Position numbers and translations under genes: made by a program. A DNA stretch of 16,122 nt, taken from the NCBI GenBank assembly GCA_947628325.1, contig CANQZL010000010.1:1-16122 (forward strand), given 5' to 3'. Shown here one piece after another: positions 6,868 through 14,377 of this stretch; position 1 is the first letter of the stretch; each line of letters opens with the position of its first letter. This DNA is from an uncultured Bacilli bacterium. Lineage in GTDB: Bacteria; Bacillota_I; Bacilli_A; RF39; UBA660. The notes under the pieces were generated by a model. That model was not told the DNA's origin. It did no database searches and saw only the letters and a list, made by a program, of their open reading frames with translations.

Positions 6868-6890
6868 AAAAAAAAACTACTAAAAGTAGT
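6868..6890 (-). terminator. Intrinsic terminator of the yceD-rpmF operon
   Basis: On the minus strand ACTACT-TTT-AGTAGT forms a 6 bp stem with a three-base loop (6890-6876) followed by nine or so T bases (6876-6868). It begins six bases after the rpmF stop. The stem is short, but the T tract is strong. Confidence 0.7.
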
Positions 6891-6896
6891 GTAAAA

Positions 6897-7091
6897 CTAT
6901 TCTTCAGTAGCGTCTTCTTGCATAGCGATTACTTCTTTACCTTTATAGTAACCACATTTCATACAAGCACGATGAGGTTGGATAGTTGCTCCACATTTAG
7001 GACACTTAGTTAATGTTCCAACTTCTTTTTTTAAGTGAGTACGACGCATTCTTTTTTTAGTTTTACTTGTTCTTCTAAAAGGAACTGCCAT
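6897..7091 (-). CDS. rpmF: 50S ribosomal protein L32, zinc-binding form
   Basis: L32 is a small protein of the large ribosomal subunit. The 64-residue product begins with the hallmark MAVPFRRTSKTKKR stretch and has a zinc ribbon C30-x2-C33 and C43-x2-C46, so this is the cysteine-retaining, zinc-dependent paralogue type. The ATG at 7091 is chosen over an in-frame ATG at 7118 because it gives the universal MAVP start. AAGGAG lies seven bases before it, inside the last codons and stop of the upstream gene. It is four bases from the yceD stop, so the two are co-transcribed and probably coupled. A terminator follows directly. Confidence 0.97.
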   Translation of the reverse strand: MAVPFRRTSKTKKRMRRTHLKKEVGTLTKCPKCGATIQPHRACMKCGYYKGKEVIAMQEDATEE

Positions 7092-7095
7092 GATA

Positions 7096-7575
7096 TCACT
7101 CCTTCCCTTCTTTTTCAAGTAGCTCTATTAAAGGAGCTAATCTTGGATCAATCTTTTTTCTTTCTCCATCTACTAGTTCCCATCCTTCACCTGACATCTC
7201 ATATTTCTTATCAGGATGAGCACGATAACTAATTGGGACTTCCAATACAATATTTTGCCATAAAATGTCCATAATATCAAGTGTTTTCAACTCTTTTTTA
7301 CTTATTTCGTCATCATTTTCACTTAATACTTCTGATATTTCAAATTTAAATGGATAAAGAACTGGTTCTAAATCCATTGCATCTAATAATGTCATTTCTC
7401 CTTCTACATTACAATCAAAAACAATTTCATTAGTCACACTATAATAAGCTCTTCCTTTAACTTTTACATTGTCTAATTTTTGAATAGGTGTATTTTTTAA
7501 ATAATCTTCATTAAAAGATACTACATCATCAATTACAATACCTTTTTCATCTATTTTAGCTAAATCTATATACAT
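7096..7575 (-). CDS. YceD/DUF177 family protein (YlbN-like)
   Basis: A 159-residue cytoplasmic protein of the DUF177 family, which almost always precedes rpmF and is linked to ribosomal RNA or large-subunit accumulation. Family marks are the central DCNVEGEM segment with the first conserved cysteine (the usual second one, CxRC, is lost), the PFKFEI strand, LEVPISYR, and the C-terminal IDPRLAPLIELL. I start it at the ATG at 7575 (MYIDLAKID). An in-frame ATG at 7596 exists, but the TATAAT at 7598-7603 puts the transcript start at about 7591, downstream of that codon. GGGTGA just before 7575 can serve as ribosome site. It overlaps the ribosome site of rpmF. Confidence 0.9.
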   Translation of the reverse strand: MYIDLAKIDEKGIVIDDVVSFNEDYLKNTPIQKLDNVKVKGRAYYSVTNEIVFDCNVEGEMTLLDAMDLEPVLYPFKFEISEVLSENDDEISKKELKTLDIMDILWQNIVLEVPISYRAHPDKKYEMSGEGWELVDGERKKIDPRLAPLIELLEKEGKE

Positions 7576-7597
7576 TTCTTCACCCACTAGCGCCATA

Positions 7598-7626
7598 ATT
7601 ATAACTTATTTTATTAAATATTACAA
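7598..7626 (-). promoter_or_regulatory. Promoter of yceD-rpmF (TTGTAA-17-TATAAT)
   Basis: On the minus strand TTGTAA at 7626-7621 (four of six) and a perfect TATAAT at 7603-7598 are separated by exactly 17 bases. This is the best two-box promoter of the window and fixes the yceD start at 7575. It is divergent from the tmcAL promoter. Confidence 0.8.
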
Positions 7627-7681
7627 CCTTCATTAAGTAAACATATCTAACTAATTATTTTATCTTTTAATTTAAATATAT

Positions 7682-7687
7682 TATAAT
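7682..7687 (+). promoter_or_regulatory. -10 element TATAAT of tmcAL
   Basis: A perfect TATAAT with only T-rich sequence at the -35 position. The predicted transcript start near 7694 lies after the in-frame ATG at 7692, which supports initiation at 7704 instead. Confidence 0.6.
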
Positions 7688-7703
7688 AAAGATGGTGATA
7701 AAT

Positions 7704-8825
7704 ATGAATATAATTGGAATAATAGCAGAATACAATCCTTTTCATAATGGACATTTATATCATCTTAATAAAATAAAAGAAAAATATCCAGATTCACTTA
7801 TTATCTTAGTATTAAATGGTTATTTTACGCAAAGAGGCAATATATCTATATTATCCAAAGAAAGTAAAATAAATATTTCTTTAAATAATAATATTGATAT
7901 TATCATAGAACTTCCTTTTATTTATGGAACACAATCATCTGATATTTTTGCTTATAATAGTATAAAGTTACTAAATGAATTTAAAGTAGAAAGAATAATT
8001 TTTGGAAGCGAATCAAATAATATTTCATTATTAGAAAAAATTGTCGATATTGAATTAAATGATCCTTTATATAATGAAAATTTTAAGAAATATTTAGATG
8101 AGGGAGATAATTATCCAACAGCTATGAAAAAAGCTTTAAATATTAATGAAGATATTAATAATCCAAATGATTTATTAGGGATATCTTATATTAAAGCGAT
8201 TAAACAAATAAATGATAAGATTATTCCCGAAACTATAAAAAGAACTAATTCTTATCATGATATTTTATTGGATGGAGATATTGTAAGTGCTTCTAATATA
8301 CGTGAAAAACTTAAAAATGGTGAAGATATTAGTAAATATTTACCTTTAGAATCTAAAAATAATATTTTTAATATTAGTAATGATAATTTATTTAATTTAT
8401 TAAAGTTTAAAATTCTAACTGATAAAGATTTAAGTATTTATTTAGACGTAGATGAAGGTATTGAATTTAGAATAAAAAAATATATAAGAGAATCAAAAAA
8501 CATGGATGAATTAATAAGTAATATTAAAACTAAAAGATATACTTATAATAAACTTAATAGAATGTTGTTACATATCTTAGCTGGTTTAACTAAAGAAGAT
8601 AATAAAAAATGTTCTTTGGATTATATGAAAATTTTAGGCTTTAATGAAAAAGGTCAAACTTATTTAAATCAAATAAAAAAAGATTTTACTTTACCTACTA
8701 CGCCTATAAAAGATTCTTTAGTTTATGAATATGAATTAAAAGCAGCTTATTTATTTGAACAAGCTACTAAGAAATCTTTAAATAATTTTGATATTAAAAA
8801 TATTCCATTACAAAAGAAGTCATAA
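7704..8825 (+). CDS. tmcAL: tRNA(Met) cytidine acetate ligase TmcAL (YlbM)
   Basis: TmcAL uses acetate and ATP to acetylate C34 of elongator tRNA-Met, sharpening AUG decoding. The 373-residue protein has the nucleotidyltransferase-fold opening EYNPFHNGHLYHL with HxGH at 14-17, then LNGYFTQRGN, the FGSES turn, the LLGISYIKAI helix (about 155-165) and SASNIR, all typical of the family. The length is a little under the usual 400 or so. The ATG at 7704 is chosen because it gives the family start, has GGTGAT at the right distance (the same AGGTGATAAAT-type context as polA), and the upstream ATG at 7692 lies before the predicted transcript start. Adjacency to yceD-rpmF matches the ylbM-ylbN-rpmF neighbourhood of bacilli. 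Confidence 0.95.
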   Translation: MNIIGIIAEYNPFHNGHLYHLNKIKEKYPDSLIILVLNGYFTQRGNISILSKESKINISLNNNIDIIIELPFIYGTQSSDIFAYNSIKLLNEFKVERIIFGSESNNISLLEKIVDIELNDPLYNENFKKYLDEGDNYPTAMKKALNINEDINNPNDLLGISYIKAIKQINDKIIPETIKRTNSYHDILLDGDIVSASNIREKLKNGEDISKYLPLESKNNIFNISNDNLFNLLKFKILTDKDLSIYLDVDEGIEFRIKKYIRESKNMDELISNIKTKRYTYNKLNRMLLHILAGLTKEDNKKCSLDYMKILGFNEKGQTYLNQIKKDFTLPTTPIKDSLVYEYELKAAYLFEQATKKSLNNFDIKNIPLQKKS

Positions 8826-8836
8826 GACTTCCTTTT
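8812..8836. terminator. Shared bidirectional terminator of tmcAL and the 8835 gene
   Basis: GAAGTC (8816-8821) and GACTTC (8826-8831) enclose the loop ATAA, which contains the tmcAL stop codon. AAAA on the left and TTTT on the right give a T tract in both directions. The genes converge with nine bases between their stop codons, so one hairpin serves both. Confidence 0.75.
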
Positions 8837-9134
8837 ATTTTACCATTTTTTTCTTCTTTAAAAATTTATAAAAATTAAGATTAGACAAATATAAAAAATA
8901 TAAATCTATAATCATAAAAACAAATGATAAAGAAAAAATTAAACTACCTTCTAAATAATATTTAAAACATATTAACAATATTCCACTTAAACAAATAATA
9001 CCTAATATTACATAGATAATAAATAAATTAATAGAATATTGATAATCCAAATGACAAGTATCTCTATATTCTCTTCTTATTTCATTTTGCATATCTTTAG
9101 ATAAACTACTAAATTTAATTTTTTCCTTTTTCAT
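8835..9134 (-). CDS. Small two-helix membrane protein of unknown function
   Basis: A 99-residue protein with a charged cytoplasmic-looking N-terminus (KKEKIKFSSLSKDMQNEIRR), two membrane helices at about 36-58 and 64-86, and a lysine-rich tail. I recognise no family. It is the last gene of the polA operon, 22 bases after mutM, with a clear AGGAG site at 9142-9146. The tandem basic ends suggest both termini face the cytoplasm. It shares its terminator with convergent tmcAL. Confidence 0.75.
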   Translation of the reverse strand: MKKEKIKFSSLSKDMQNEIRREYRDTCHLDYQYSINLFIIYVILGIICLSGILLICFKYYLEGSLIFSLSFVFMIIDLYFLYLSNLNFYKFLKKKKMVK

Positions 9135-9156
9135 CTTTTTACTCCTAACTTATTTT

Positions 9157-9975
9157 TTATTTTTGGCAATTTTCACAATAATAAGTGCTTCGTCCTCCGA
9201 CAACAATTCTTTTTATTATCGAATGACAATCTTTACACTCTTCATTTTCTCTTTTATGAACTTTTAAATTTTGTTGAAATCTTCCTGTAACACCTAGACT
9301 AGAAGTATAACTTCGTATTGTTGTTCCCCCACATTTAATAGCTTCTTTAATAATTTCTTTAGATACATCAACTATCTTTTGACATTCATCTAAAGTAATA
9401 CTTGTACCAAGTTTTGTCGGATTTATTTTCGCAGCAAATAGTACTTCATCAGCATAAATATTACCAAGTCCAGAAATAATAGTCTGATCTAGTAGTAATG
9501 TTTTCATAGGTAATTTTCTTTTACTAAAATTATTATATAAATACTCTTTAGTTAATTTATCATCTATTGGTTCAATTCCTTGTTTATGAACACCTTCAAC
9601 AGTTTCTAAGTCTTTCTTTAAAACTAAATTCATTCTCCCAAATTTTCTTGTATCATGATAACGCAAATCAGTATTATCATCAAATGTGAAAATTATATGT
9701 TCATGTTTATTTATTTCCTCATCATGATTCTTGATAAAATATTTACCTTCCATTCGTAAATGACTACATAAATAATAATCACCAACATCAAATATTAACC
9801 ATTTACCTCTTCGTAAAATATCATTAAATTTTTGCCCAATTAAATTCTTTTTAAATTCATTAATATCAGATTCAATAATTTTATCATATAAGATATTAAC
9901 GTCTTTTATTTTTTGGTTTAGAATTTTTCCTTTTAGGGTTTGTCTTACTGTTTCTACTTCCGCTATTTCTGGCAT
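9157..9975 (-). CDS. mutM: Formamidopyrimidine-DNA glycosylase
   Basis: MutM excises oxidised purines such as 8-oxoguanine and nicks the abasic site. The 272-residue protein starts MPE, giving catalytic Pro1 (after Met removal) and the general acid Glu; K58 in RRGKW is the conserved beta-turn lysine. The helix-two-turn-helix segment reads ISGLGNIYADEVLF. The C-terminal zinc finger has C247-x2-C250 and C267-x2-C270 with R262 in GGRSTYYC, the loop that contacts the flipped base. The start is certain because Pro must be second; its AAGGAG site (9987-9992) is 11 bases away, rather far. The first 80 bases overlap the 3' end of the upstream gene. Pairing with polA is conserved in bacilli. Confidence 0.97.
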   Translation of the reverse strand: MPEIAEVETVRQTLKGKILNQKIKDVNILYDKIIESDINEFKKNLIGQKFNDILRRGKWLIFDVGDYYLCSHLRMEGKYFIKNHDEEINKHEHIIFTFDDNTDLRYHDTRKFGRMNLVLKKDLETVEGVHKQGIEPIDDKLTKEYLYNNFSKRKLPMKTLLLDQTIISGLGNIYADEVLFAAKINPTKLGTSITLDECQKIVDVSKEIIKEAIKCGGTTIRSYTSSLGVTGRFQQNLKVHKRENEECKDCHSIIKRIVVGGRSTYYCENCQK

Positions 9976-10807
9976 CTGCTTTTTTACTCCTTACTTTTAC
10001 TTTAACTCTTTTTGGTTCTACTTTTTGGACTAAGCTTATCTTTACTGAATCACTAAATTTAAGTAAATAATCTTGTAATGTAATAACAAATGTGTTTACA
10101 TCTACAACACTAATACCATCATTTAAAATTAAATTACAATTAATATTTTTGATTCCACCATAAGCTAATACTTCTAATTTTTCAACTTTTTTAACTTCTT
10201 TTCTTGTTTTTATTTCTTCAATATATTCATCTGTTTTATCTTCATCTTTATTTTCTAAATATTTAATACTTTTGCTAATAATTTTAATCCCTTTATAAAT
10301 AGCAAAGCCACTAATAATAATCGTTCCTAAAATATCAGCATATTTTAATATTTTAACCCATTTACTAATTTTCATTAAGATTAAAGCACCAAGTATAACA
10401 CCATAACTAATAAAGTCTAAAGTACTATTTAATTTAGCATAAGTAAGTAAACCTTTTTTTCTTTGATAACTGGCATTTGTTTGAAAACATACAGCAATAT
10501 ATCTTATTATTAAACTTAGAATTATAAATATTAAAATTAATAAACTAGTTTTTTTAATATCAGTAATTATACTATAAAATATCATTAATAAACTTAAGAT
10601 AATTATTACTAAGCCAATAATGGAACTTATAATTCCTTTATACTTTTTATTTTCTTTACTATTACAAACTATTAATCCACTGATAATAAGGGATATATCT
10701 AAGACAGCACTTGCTAACATAGTCTTAGATGAACAGAGAATTCCTCCTAATACTTTAATTAATAAAACTATAAAATCAATTATTATAAAATTTTTTACTA
10801 CTTTCAT
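9896..10807 (-). CDS. CDF-like (cation diffusion facilitator) membrane protein with altered metal site
   Basis: A 303-residue membrane protein with about six helices in the first 180 residues and a soluble C-terminal part (about 190-260) placed like the CDF dimerisation domain. CDF marks are the second-helix segment SSKTMLASAVLD, the fifth-helix segment LNSTLDFISYGVILGAL, and ADILGTIIISGFAIYKG at helix six. In zinc or manganese transporters of this family helix 2 has DxxxD and helix 5 HxxxD; here they are D37-xxx-I41 and N127-xxx-D131, so two of four ligands are replaced. The last 26 residues are a basic Arg/Lys/Asn/Ser tail read through the beginning of mutM in another frame. The ribosome site AGGAGG overlaps the polA stop. 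Transport activity is doubtful; family membership is fairly likely. Confidence 0.8.
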   Translation of the reverse strand: MKVVKNFIIIDFIVLLIKVLGGILCSSKTMLASAVLDISLIISGLIVCNSKENKKYKGIISSIIGLVIIILSLLMIFYSIITDIKKTSLLILIFIILSLIIRYIAVCFQTNASYQRKKGLLTYAKLNSTLDFISYGVILGALILMKISKWVKILKYADILGTIIISGFAIYKGIKIISKSIKYLENKDEDKTDEYIEEIKTRKEVKKVEKLEVLAYGGIKNINCNLILNDGISVVDVNTFVITLQDYLLKFSDSVKISLVQKVEPKRVKVKVRSKKADARNSGSRNSKTNPKRKNSKPKNKRR

Positions 10808-10815
10808 AAACCCTC

Positions 10816-13380
10816 CTATTTAGCTTCATACCAATCTGTTCCATAATCACTACTTACTTTAAATGGAACTTTTAATTTTACACATGTTTCCATATTTCTC
10901 TTAACTAATTCTTCTAAAATATCTTTTTCTTCTTTAACAACATCAAATATTAATTCATCATGTACTTGTAAAAGCATTTTACTTTTTAATTTTTTCTCTT
11001 GCATTTCATTAAATATTTTAACCATTGCAATTTTCATAATATCAGCTGATGTTCCTTGAATTGGAGTATTAAGAGCTATTCTTTCTCCGCTTTGTCTAAC
11101 CATAAAATTTTTATTATTTAGTTCATCAATAACTCTTTTACGATTAAATAAAGTCTTAACAAAGCCATCTTTATAAGCTTGAGCAACAATATTATCCATA
11201 TAAGTTTTAACTCCTGGATATAGTTCATAATACTTATTAATGAAATCTCGCCCTTCTTTAGCACTTATTTCTAAGTTTTCTCCTAAACCAAAACCACTTA
11301 TACCATAAACAATTCCAAATATTACTGCTTTAGCAGTTTTTCTTTGCTCTTTTGTAACATCTTTTATATCTATTCCATACATATCAGCAGCTACTCTTGT
11401 ATGAATATCTTCATCATTAATAAAAGCTTGTTGTAAATCTTTTGAATCACTAACATGAGCTAAGACTCTTAATTCCATTTGAGAATAATCAGCACTTAAA
11501 AACATATCATTTACTGGTAAGAAAGCTTTTCTTATTTTTCTTCCATCTTCATCTCTAGTTGGAATATTTTGTAAATTTGGTTCAACTGATGATAATCTTC
11601 CTGTTCTAGTTAAATTCTGTTTATATATGGTATGTATTTTACCATCTTCTTTTATATAATTAGAAAGCCCTTCCAAATAAGTACTTTTTATTTTAGTAAG
11701 ACCTCTATATTCTAATATTTTACTAATTATTGGATGCTTATCAATTAGTTTATTTAAAATACTGACATCTGTTTTATATCCTTTTTGATTTTTTTTGCCA
11801 TATGGTAGTTCTAATTTTTCAAAGAGAATTGTACCTAGTTGCTTAGGGCTACTTATATTAAATTCTTCACCTGCTAAATTATATATTTCTTTTTCTATAT
11901 CTGAAATACGATTAGTCATCTCTTCACTCATATTTTTTAAAATATTTTCATCTACTCTAACTCCATCATATTCCATATTAGCTAAAACTGTAATAAGAGG
12001 CATTTCTATTGACTCAAAAAGGTCAAGCATCTCTTCATTTTTTAAATCATTATAATATTTATCTCTTATATCATAAATAAATCTAGCTTTGGCAACGATA
12101 TCTTTTTTATCAAAACCATTTTTTAAACTTTGACTATAAAAATTAATTTGTGTTCCATTACTATTCATTAAATAAGCAATATCATCTTTAATATTAATAT
12201 TTAATAAATAAGCAGCTATCATTACATCAAATTCAGAACTAATTTCAAAGCCTTCTTTTTTAAGTAAAACAAAATTTTTCTTTTGATCAAATGTATAAAT
12301 AGTTTTTTTCTTTATTAAATCAATAACATTTTCTAAAGCATTATTACTAATAAAATAATTATTTTTACTATCTGAAAGACCTATTCCAACTATATTTCCG
12401 TTATGATAATTTTCTTCATCACATTCAATATATAAAGCTATTTTATCTTCTAAGTTATCTAAATCTTTAGCATCTATAACATTTTTATATACTATATCTG
12501 TTTCAATAGGCATTGAAGTTTCTACATTCTTTTTTATTAAAGAAAAGAATTCTAAGTCTTCATATATTTTATTTAAACTAATTAAATCAGCACCATTATA
12601 TTTAATTTCTTCTAGTTTTACATCTAATGGAACATCACGATATATAGTTGCCATTTCTTTGCTCATAAAAGCATTATCTTTATCATCAAGTAATTTTTCT
12701 TTCATCTTTCCTTTTATATCATCAATATGTTCATAAATATCTTCTATCGTATCATAAGTTTTAAGTAAATTGATGGCACTTTTATCACCAATTCCTTTAA
12801 CACCAGGAATATTATCAGAAGGATCACCAGCTAAGGCTTTATAATCTATCATTCTAATTGGTTCAAAGCCCCAATCTTCTTTAAATGTTTTAGGGTTATA
12901 TCTTATATAATCTTTTTGTTTTAGTAATTTAACATCAACTACATTACTAATTAATTGTAGTAAATCTTTATCAGAAGAAATAATAGTAGCATCAAATTCA
13001 GGATCTTCTTCACAAAATTTAGCAAAGGTTCCTATTATATCATCAGCTTCATAAGGTTCCAGTTCAAAATATTGAATACCCATAGCTTTTAAAATATCTC
13101 TAGCAATTGGCATTTGCATTTTTAATTCTTCGGGTGTTTCAGCTCTTCCATCTTTATAAGTTTCATATTTTTGTTTACGAAAGTTTTTTCCAATATCAAA
13201 AGCTACAGCAATATATTCAGGCTTTTCTTCATGAATTATTTTATTCATCATTCCGACAAAACCATATAAAGCATTAGTTGGAAATCCTTTACTATTTTTC
13301 ATTACATTTCCTGTATAAGCAGTTGCATAGTAACTTCTAAACATTAAATTATTTCCATCTACTAGAATAACTTTCTTCAT
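10816..13380 (-). CDS. polA: DNA polymerase I
   Basis: PolA fills gaps, removes RNA primers and serves excision repair. The 854-residue protein has an N-terminal 5' nuclease (VDGNNLMFR at the start, EPYEADD, GDPSDNIPGVKGIG at about 186-199), a middle 3'-5' exonuclease-like domain (about 295-440) and a C-terminal polymerase. The polymerase has motif A DYSQMELR with D631, the O helix with R680, K684, F688 and Y692, and motif C VHDE with D808. The exonuclease domain lacks the DxE pair and YxxxD, so proofreading is absent, as in Bacillus. In the O helix the usual Asn before FG is Ile687. The ATG at 13380 (MKKVILVDGNN) is preferred to a GTG at 13389, since AGGTGA lies properly before it. It heads a four-gene operon. 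Confidence 0.98.
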   Translation of the reverse strand: MKKVILVDGNNLMFRSYYATAYTGNVMKNSKGFPTNALYGFVGMMNKIIHEEKPEYIAVAFDIGKNFRKQKYETYKDGRAETPEELKMQMPIARDILKAMGIQYFELEPYEADDIIGTFAKFCEEDPEFDATIISSDKDLLQLISNVVDVKLLKQKDYIRYNPKTFKEDWGFEPIRMIDYKALAGDPSDNIPGVKGIGDKSAINLLKTYDTIEDIYEHIDDIKGKMKEKLLDDKDNAFMSKEMATIYRDVPLDVKLEEIKYNGADLISLNKIYEDLEFFSLIKKNVETSMPIETDIVYKNVIDAKDLDNLEDKIALYIECDEENYHNGNIVGIGLSDSKNNYFISNNALENVIDLIKKKTIYTFDQKKNFVLLKKEGFEISSEFDVMIAAYLLNINIKDDIAYLMNSNGTQINFYSQSLKNGFDKKDIVAKARFIYDIRDKYYNDLKNEEMLDLFESIEMPLITVLANMEYDGVRVDENILKNMSEEMTNRISDIEKEIYNLAGEEFNISSPKQLGTILFEKLELPYGKKNQKGYKTDVSILNKLIDKHPIISKILEYRGLTKIKSTYLEGLSNYIKEDGKIHTIYKQNLTRTGRLSSVEPNLQNIPTRDEDGRKIRKAFLPVNDMFLSADYSQMELRVLAHVSDSKDLQQAFINDEDIHTRVAADMYGIDIKDVTKEQRKTAKAVIFGIVYGISGFGLGENLEISAKEGRDFINKYYELYPGVKTYMDNIVAQAYKDGFVKTLFNRKRVIDELNNKNFMVRQSGERIALNTPIQGTSADIMKIAMVKIFNEMQEKKLKSKMLLQVHDELIFDVVKEEKDILEELVKRNMETCVKLKVPFKVSSDYGTDWYEAK

Positions 13381-13398
13381 ATTTATCACCTGTTTATT

Positions 13399-13407
13399 AT
13401 TATACCA
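13399..13407 (-). promoter_or_regulatory. Extended -10 promoter TGGTATAAT of the polA operon
   Basis: On the minus strand a perfect TATAAT is preceded by TGG, a full extended -10; no -35 is present at 17 or 18 bases. The transcript start near 13392 puts AGGTGA at the very beginning of a leader of roughly 12 bases. Confidence 0.7.
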
Positions 13408-13516
13408 AAAATATTAAATTTTTTATCTCTTTTTACAGAGAAAAACTAAATTTATTAAAAATTATTTTTATAACTTATATGCTTATCACAAAAATATAGA
13501 TTATTTTTTTAATATA

Positions 13517-13525
13517 TGTTATTAT
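13517..13525 (+). promoter_or_regulatory. Extended -10 promoter TGTTATTAT of the 13550 gene
   Basis: TGT-TATTAT is a TGN extended -10 with five of six consensus bases. The predicted start near 13532 leaves a leader of about 18 bases with AAGAGG before the ATG at 13550. The 160-base divergent spacer to polA holds this, the polA promoter and a small TCTC/GAGA inverted repeat near 13425-13440. Confidence 0.5.
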
Positions 13526-13549
13526 TTATAGTAGGAAAGAGGTTATAAA

Positions 13550-14350
13550 ATGAAAAATTTTGATGTAAAAAAACTATTTGTTTTAATTCTTATTGTACTT
13601 GTAGTTGCTGTAGGAGTATTTTTTATCGTTAAGAATCTTGGAGGTAGTAAAAAGCCAACTGAAGAAGAGGCAGAAAATGCAGAGAATTTATCAATTGAAT
13701 ACTATGCTAATTTAACAAGAGGTTATTCAAGTTTTTATGGAGGACTAGAAATTCTTTATCAAAATGAAAAAACAACTTATGAAGATTTAGAACCAGCTGC
13801 AATAATCTATTCAGCAATTAATTATGCTACAGATAATAATATTGATTTAAGTATTAATACTAATACTCTACTAGAATTAAAAGAAGATGGTGGTTATACT
13901 GATATAGATAAATATACTGTTTATAAAGGCGAAGGTATAAGAAATGCCGTTAAAGAATTATTTGGTGTAGATTTTAAAAATCAATCAGCAGATGATAGTA
14001 TCAATTTTATGTATAAATTTGTTTATGATAGTGTATACGATGTTTACTTAATGAGCAATAGTGGTGTTCAAGATTTAACTGATCGAGATAGATATATTGA
14101 CTATAAAATAATTGAAACTGTAAAAAAGAAAGATAAAATAATTACTACAATTGCTATTGCATATGTTTATAATAATGCTGGAACAATAATGTATGCTAAA
14201 GATCCTAATGGTGAAGAAATTATTGTTGAGAATGCTGAAAAAGAAGAATTCCCTGAAGATAAAGTTGATGAATTTAACAAATATGATATTACATTAAAAG
14301 AAACTGAAGATAACAAATTTGTTTTTGATAGTATTGAACTTAAAAAATAA
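13550..14350 (+). CDS. Membrane-anchored exported protein of unknown function
   Basis: A 266-residue protein with a positively charged start (MKNFDVKK), one long hydrophobic helix at about 9-28 and then a soluble, acidic domain. With no cysteine and no clear signal peptidase site, the helix is best read as an uncleaved anchor placing residues 30-266 outside. The outer domain has a helical stretch (about 45-100) and later strands (ITTIAIAYVY near 200, KYDITLKETEDNKFVFDSIEL at the end). I recognise no family. The ATG has AAGAGG seven bases upstream and its own promoter and terminator, so it is monocistronic. It is convergent with polC. Confidence 0.82.
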   Translation: MKNFDVKKLFVLILIVLVVAVGVFFIVKNLGGSKKPTEEEAENAENLSIEYYANLTRGYSSFYGGLEILYQNEKTTYEDLEPAAIIYSAINYATDNNIDLSINTNTLLELKEDGGYTDIDKYTVYKGEGIRNAVKELFGVDFKNQSADDSINFMYKFVYDSVYDVYLMSNSGVQDLTDRDRYIDYKIIETVKKKDKIITTIAIAYVYNNAGTIMYAKDPNGEEIIVENAEKEEFPEDKVDEFNKYDITLKETEDNKFVFDSIELKK

Positions 14351-14374
14351 GCTTACAAATAGCTTATTTTTTTT
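14345..14374 (+). terminator. Intrinsic terminator of the 13550 gene
   Basis: AAATAAGCT (14345-14353) pairs with AGCTTATTT (14361-14369) around a seven-base loop, with eight T at 14367-14374. The left arm includes the stop codon. It lies end to end with the polC terminator. Confidence 0.9.
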
Positions 14375-14377
14375 GCC

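Noticed and set aside
7035..7232. Plus-strand open frame of 65 codons.
   Set aside because: Antisense to rpmF and yceD, both certain genes.
10620..12055. Plus-strand open frames at 10620-10823 and 11795-12055.
   Set aside because: Antisense shadows of the CDF-like gene and polA, with no ribosome sites.
13425..13440. TCTC/GAGA inverted repeat between the polA and 13550 promoters as an operator.
   Set aside because: Only four or five paired bases, expected by chance in this sequence.
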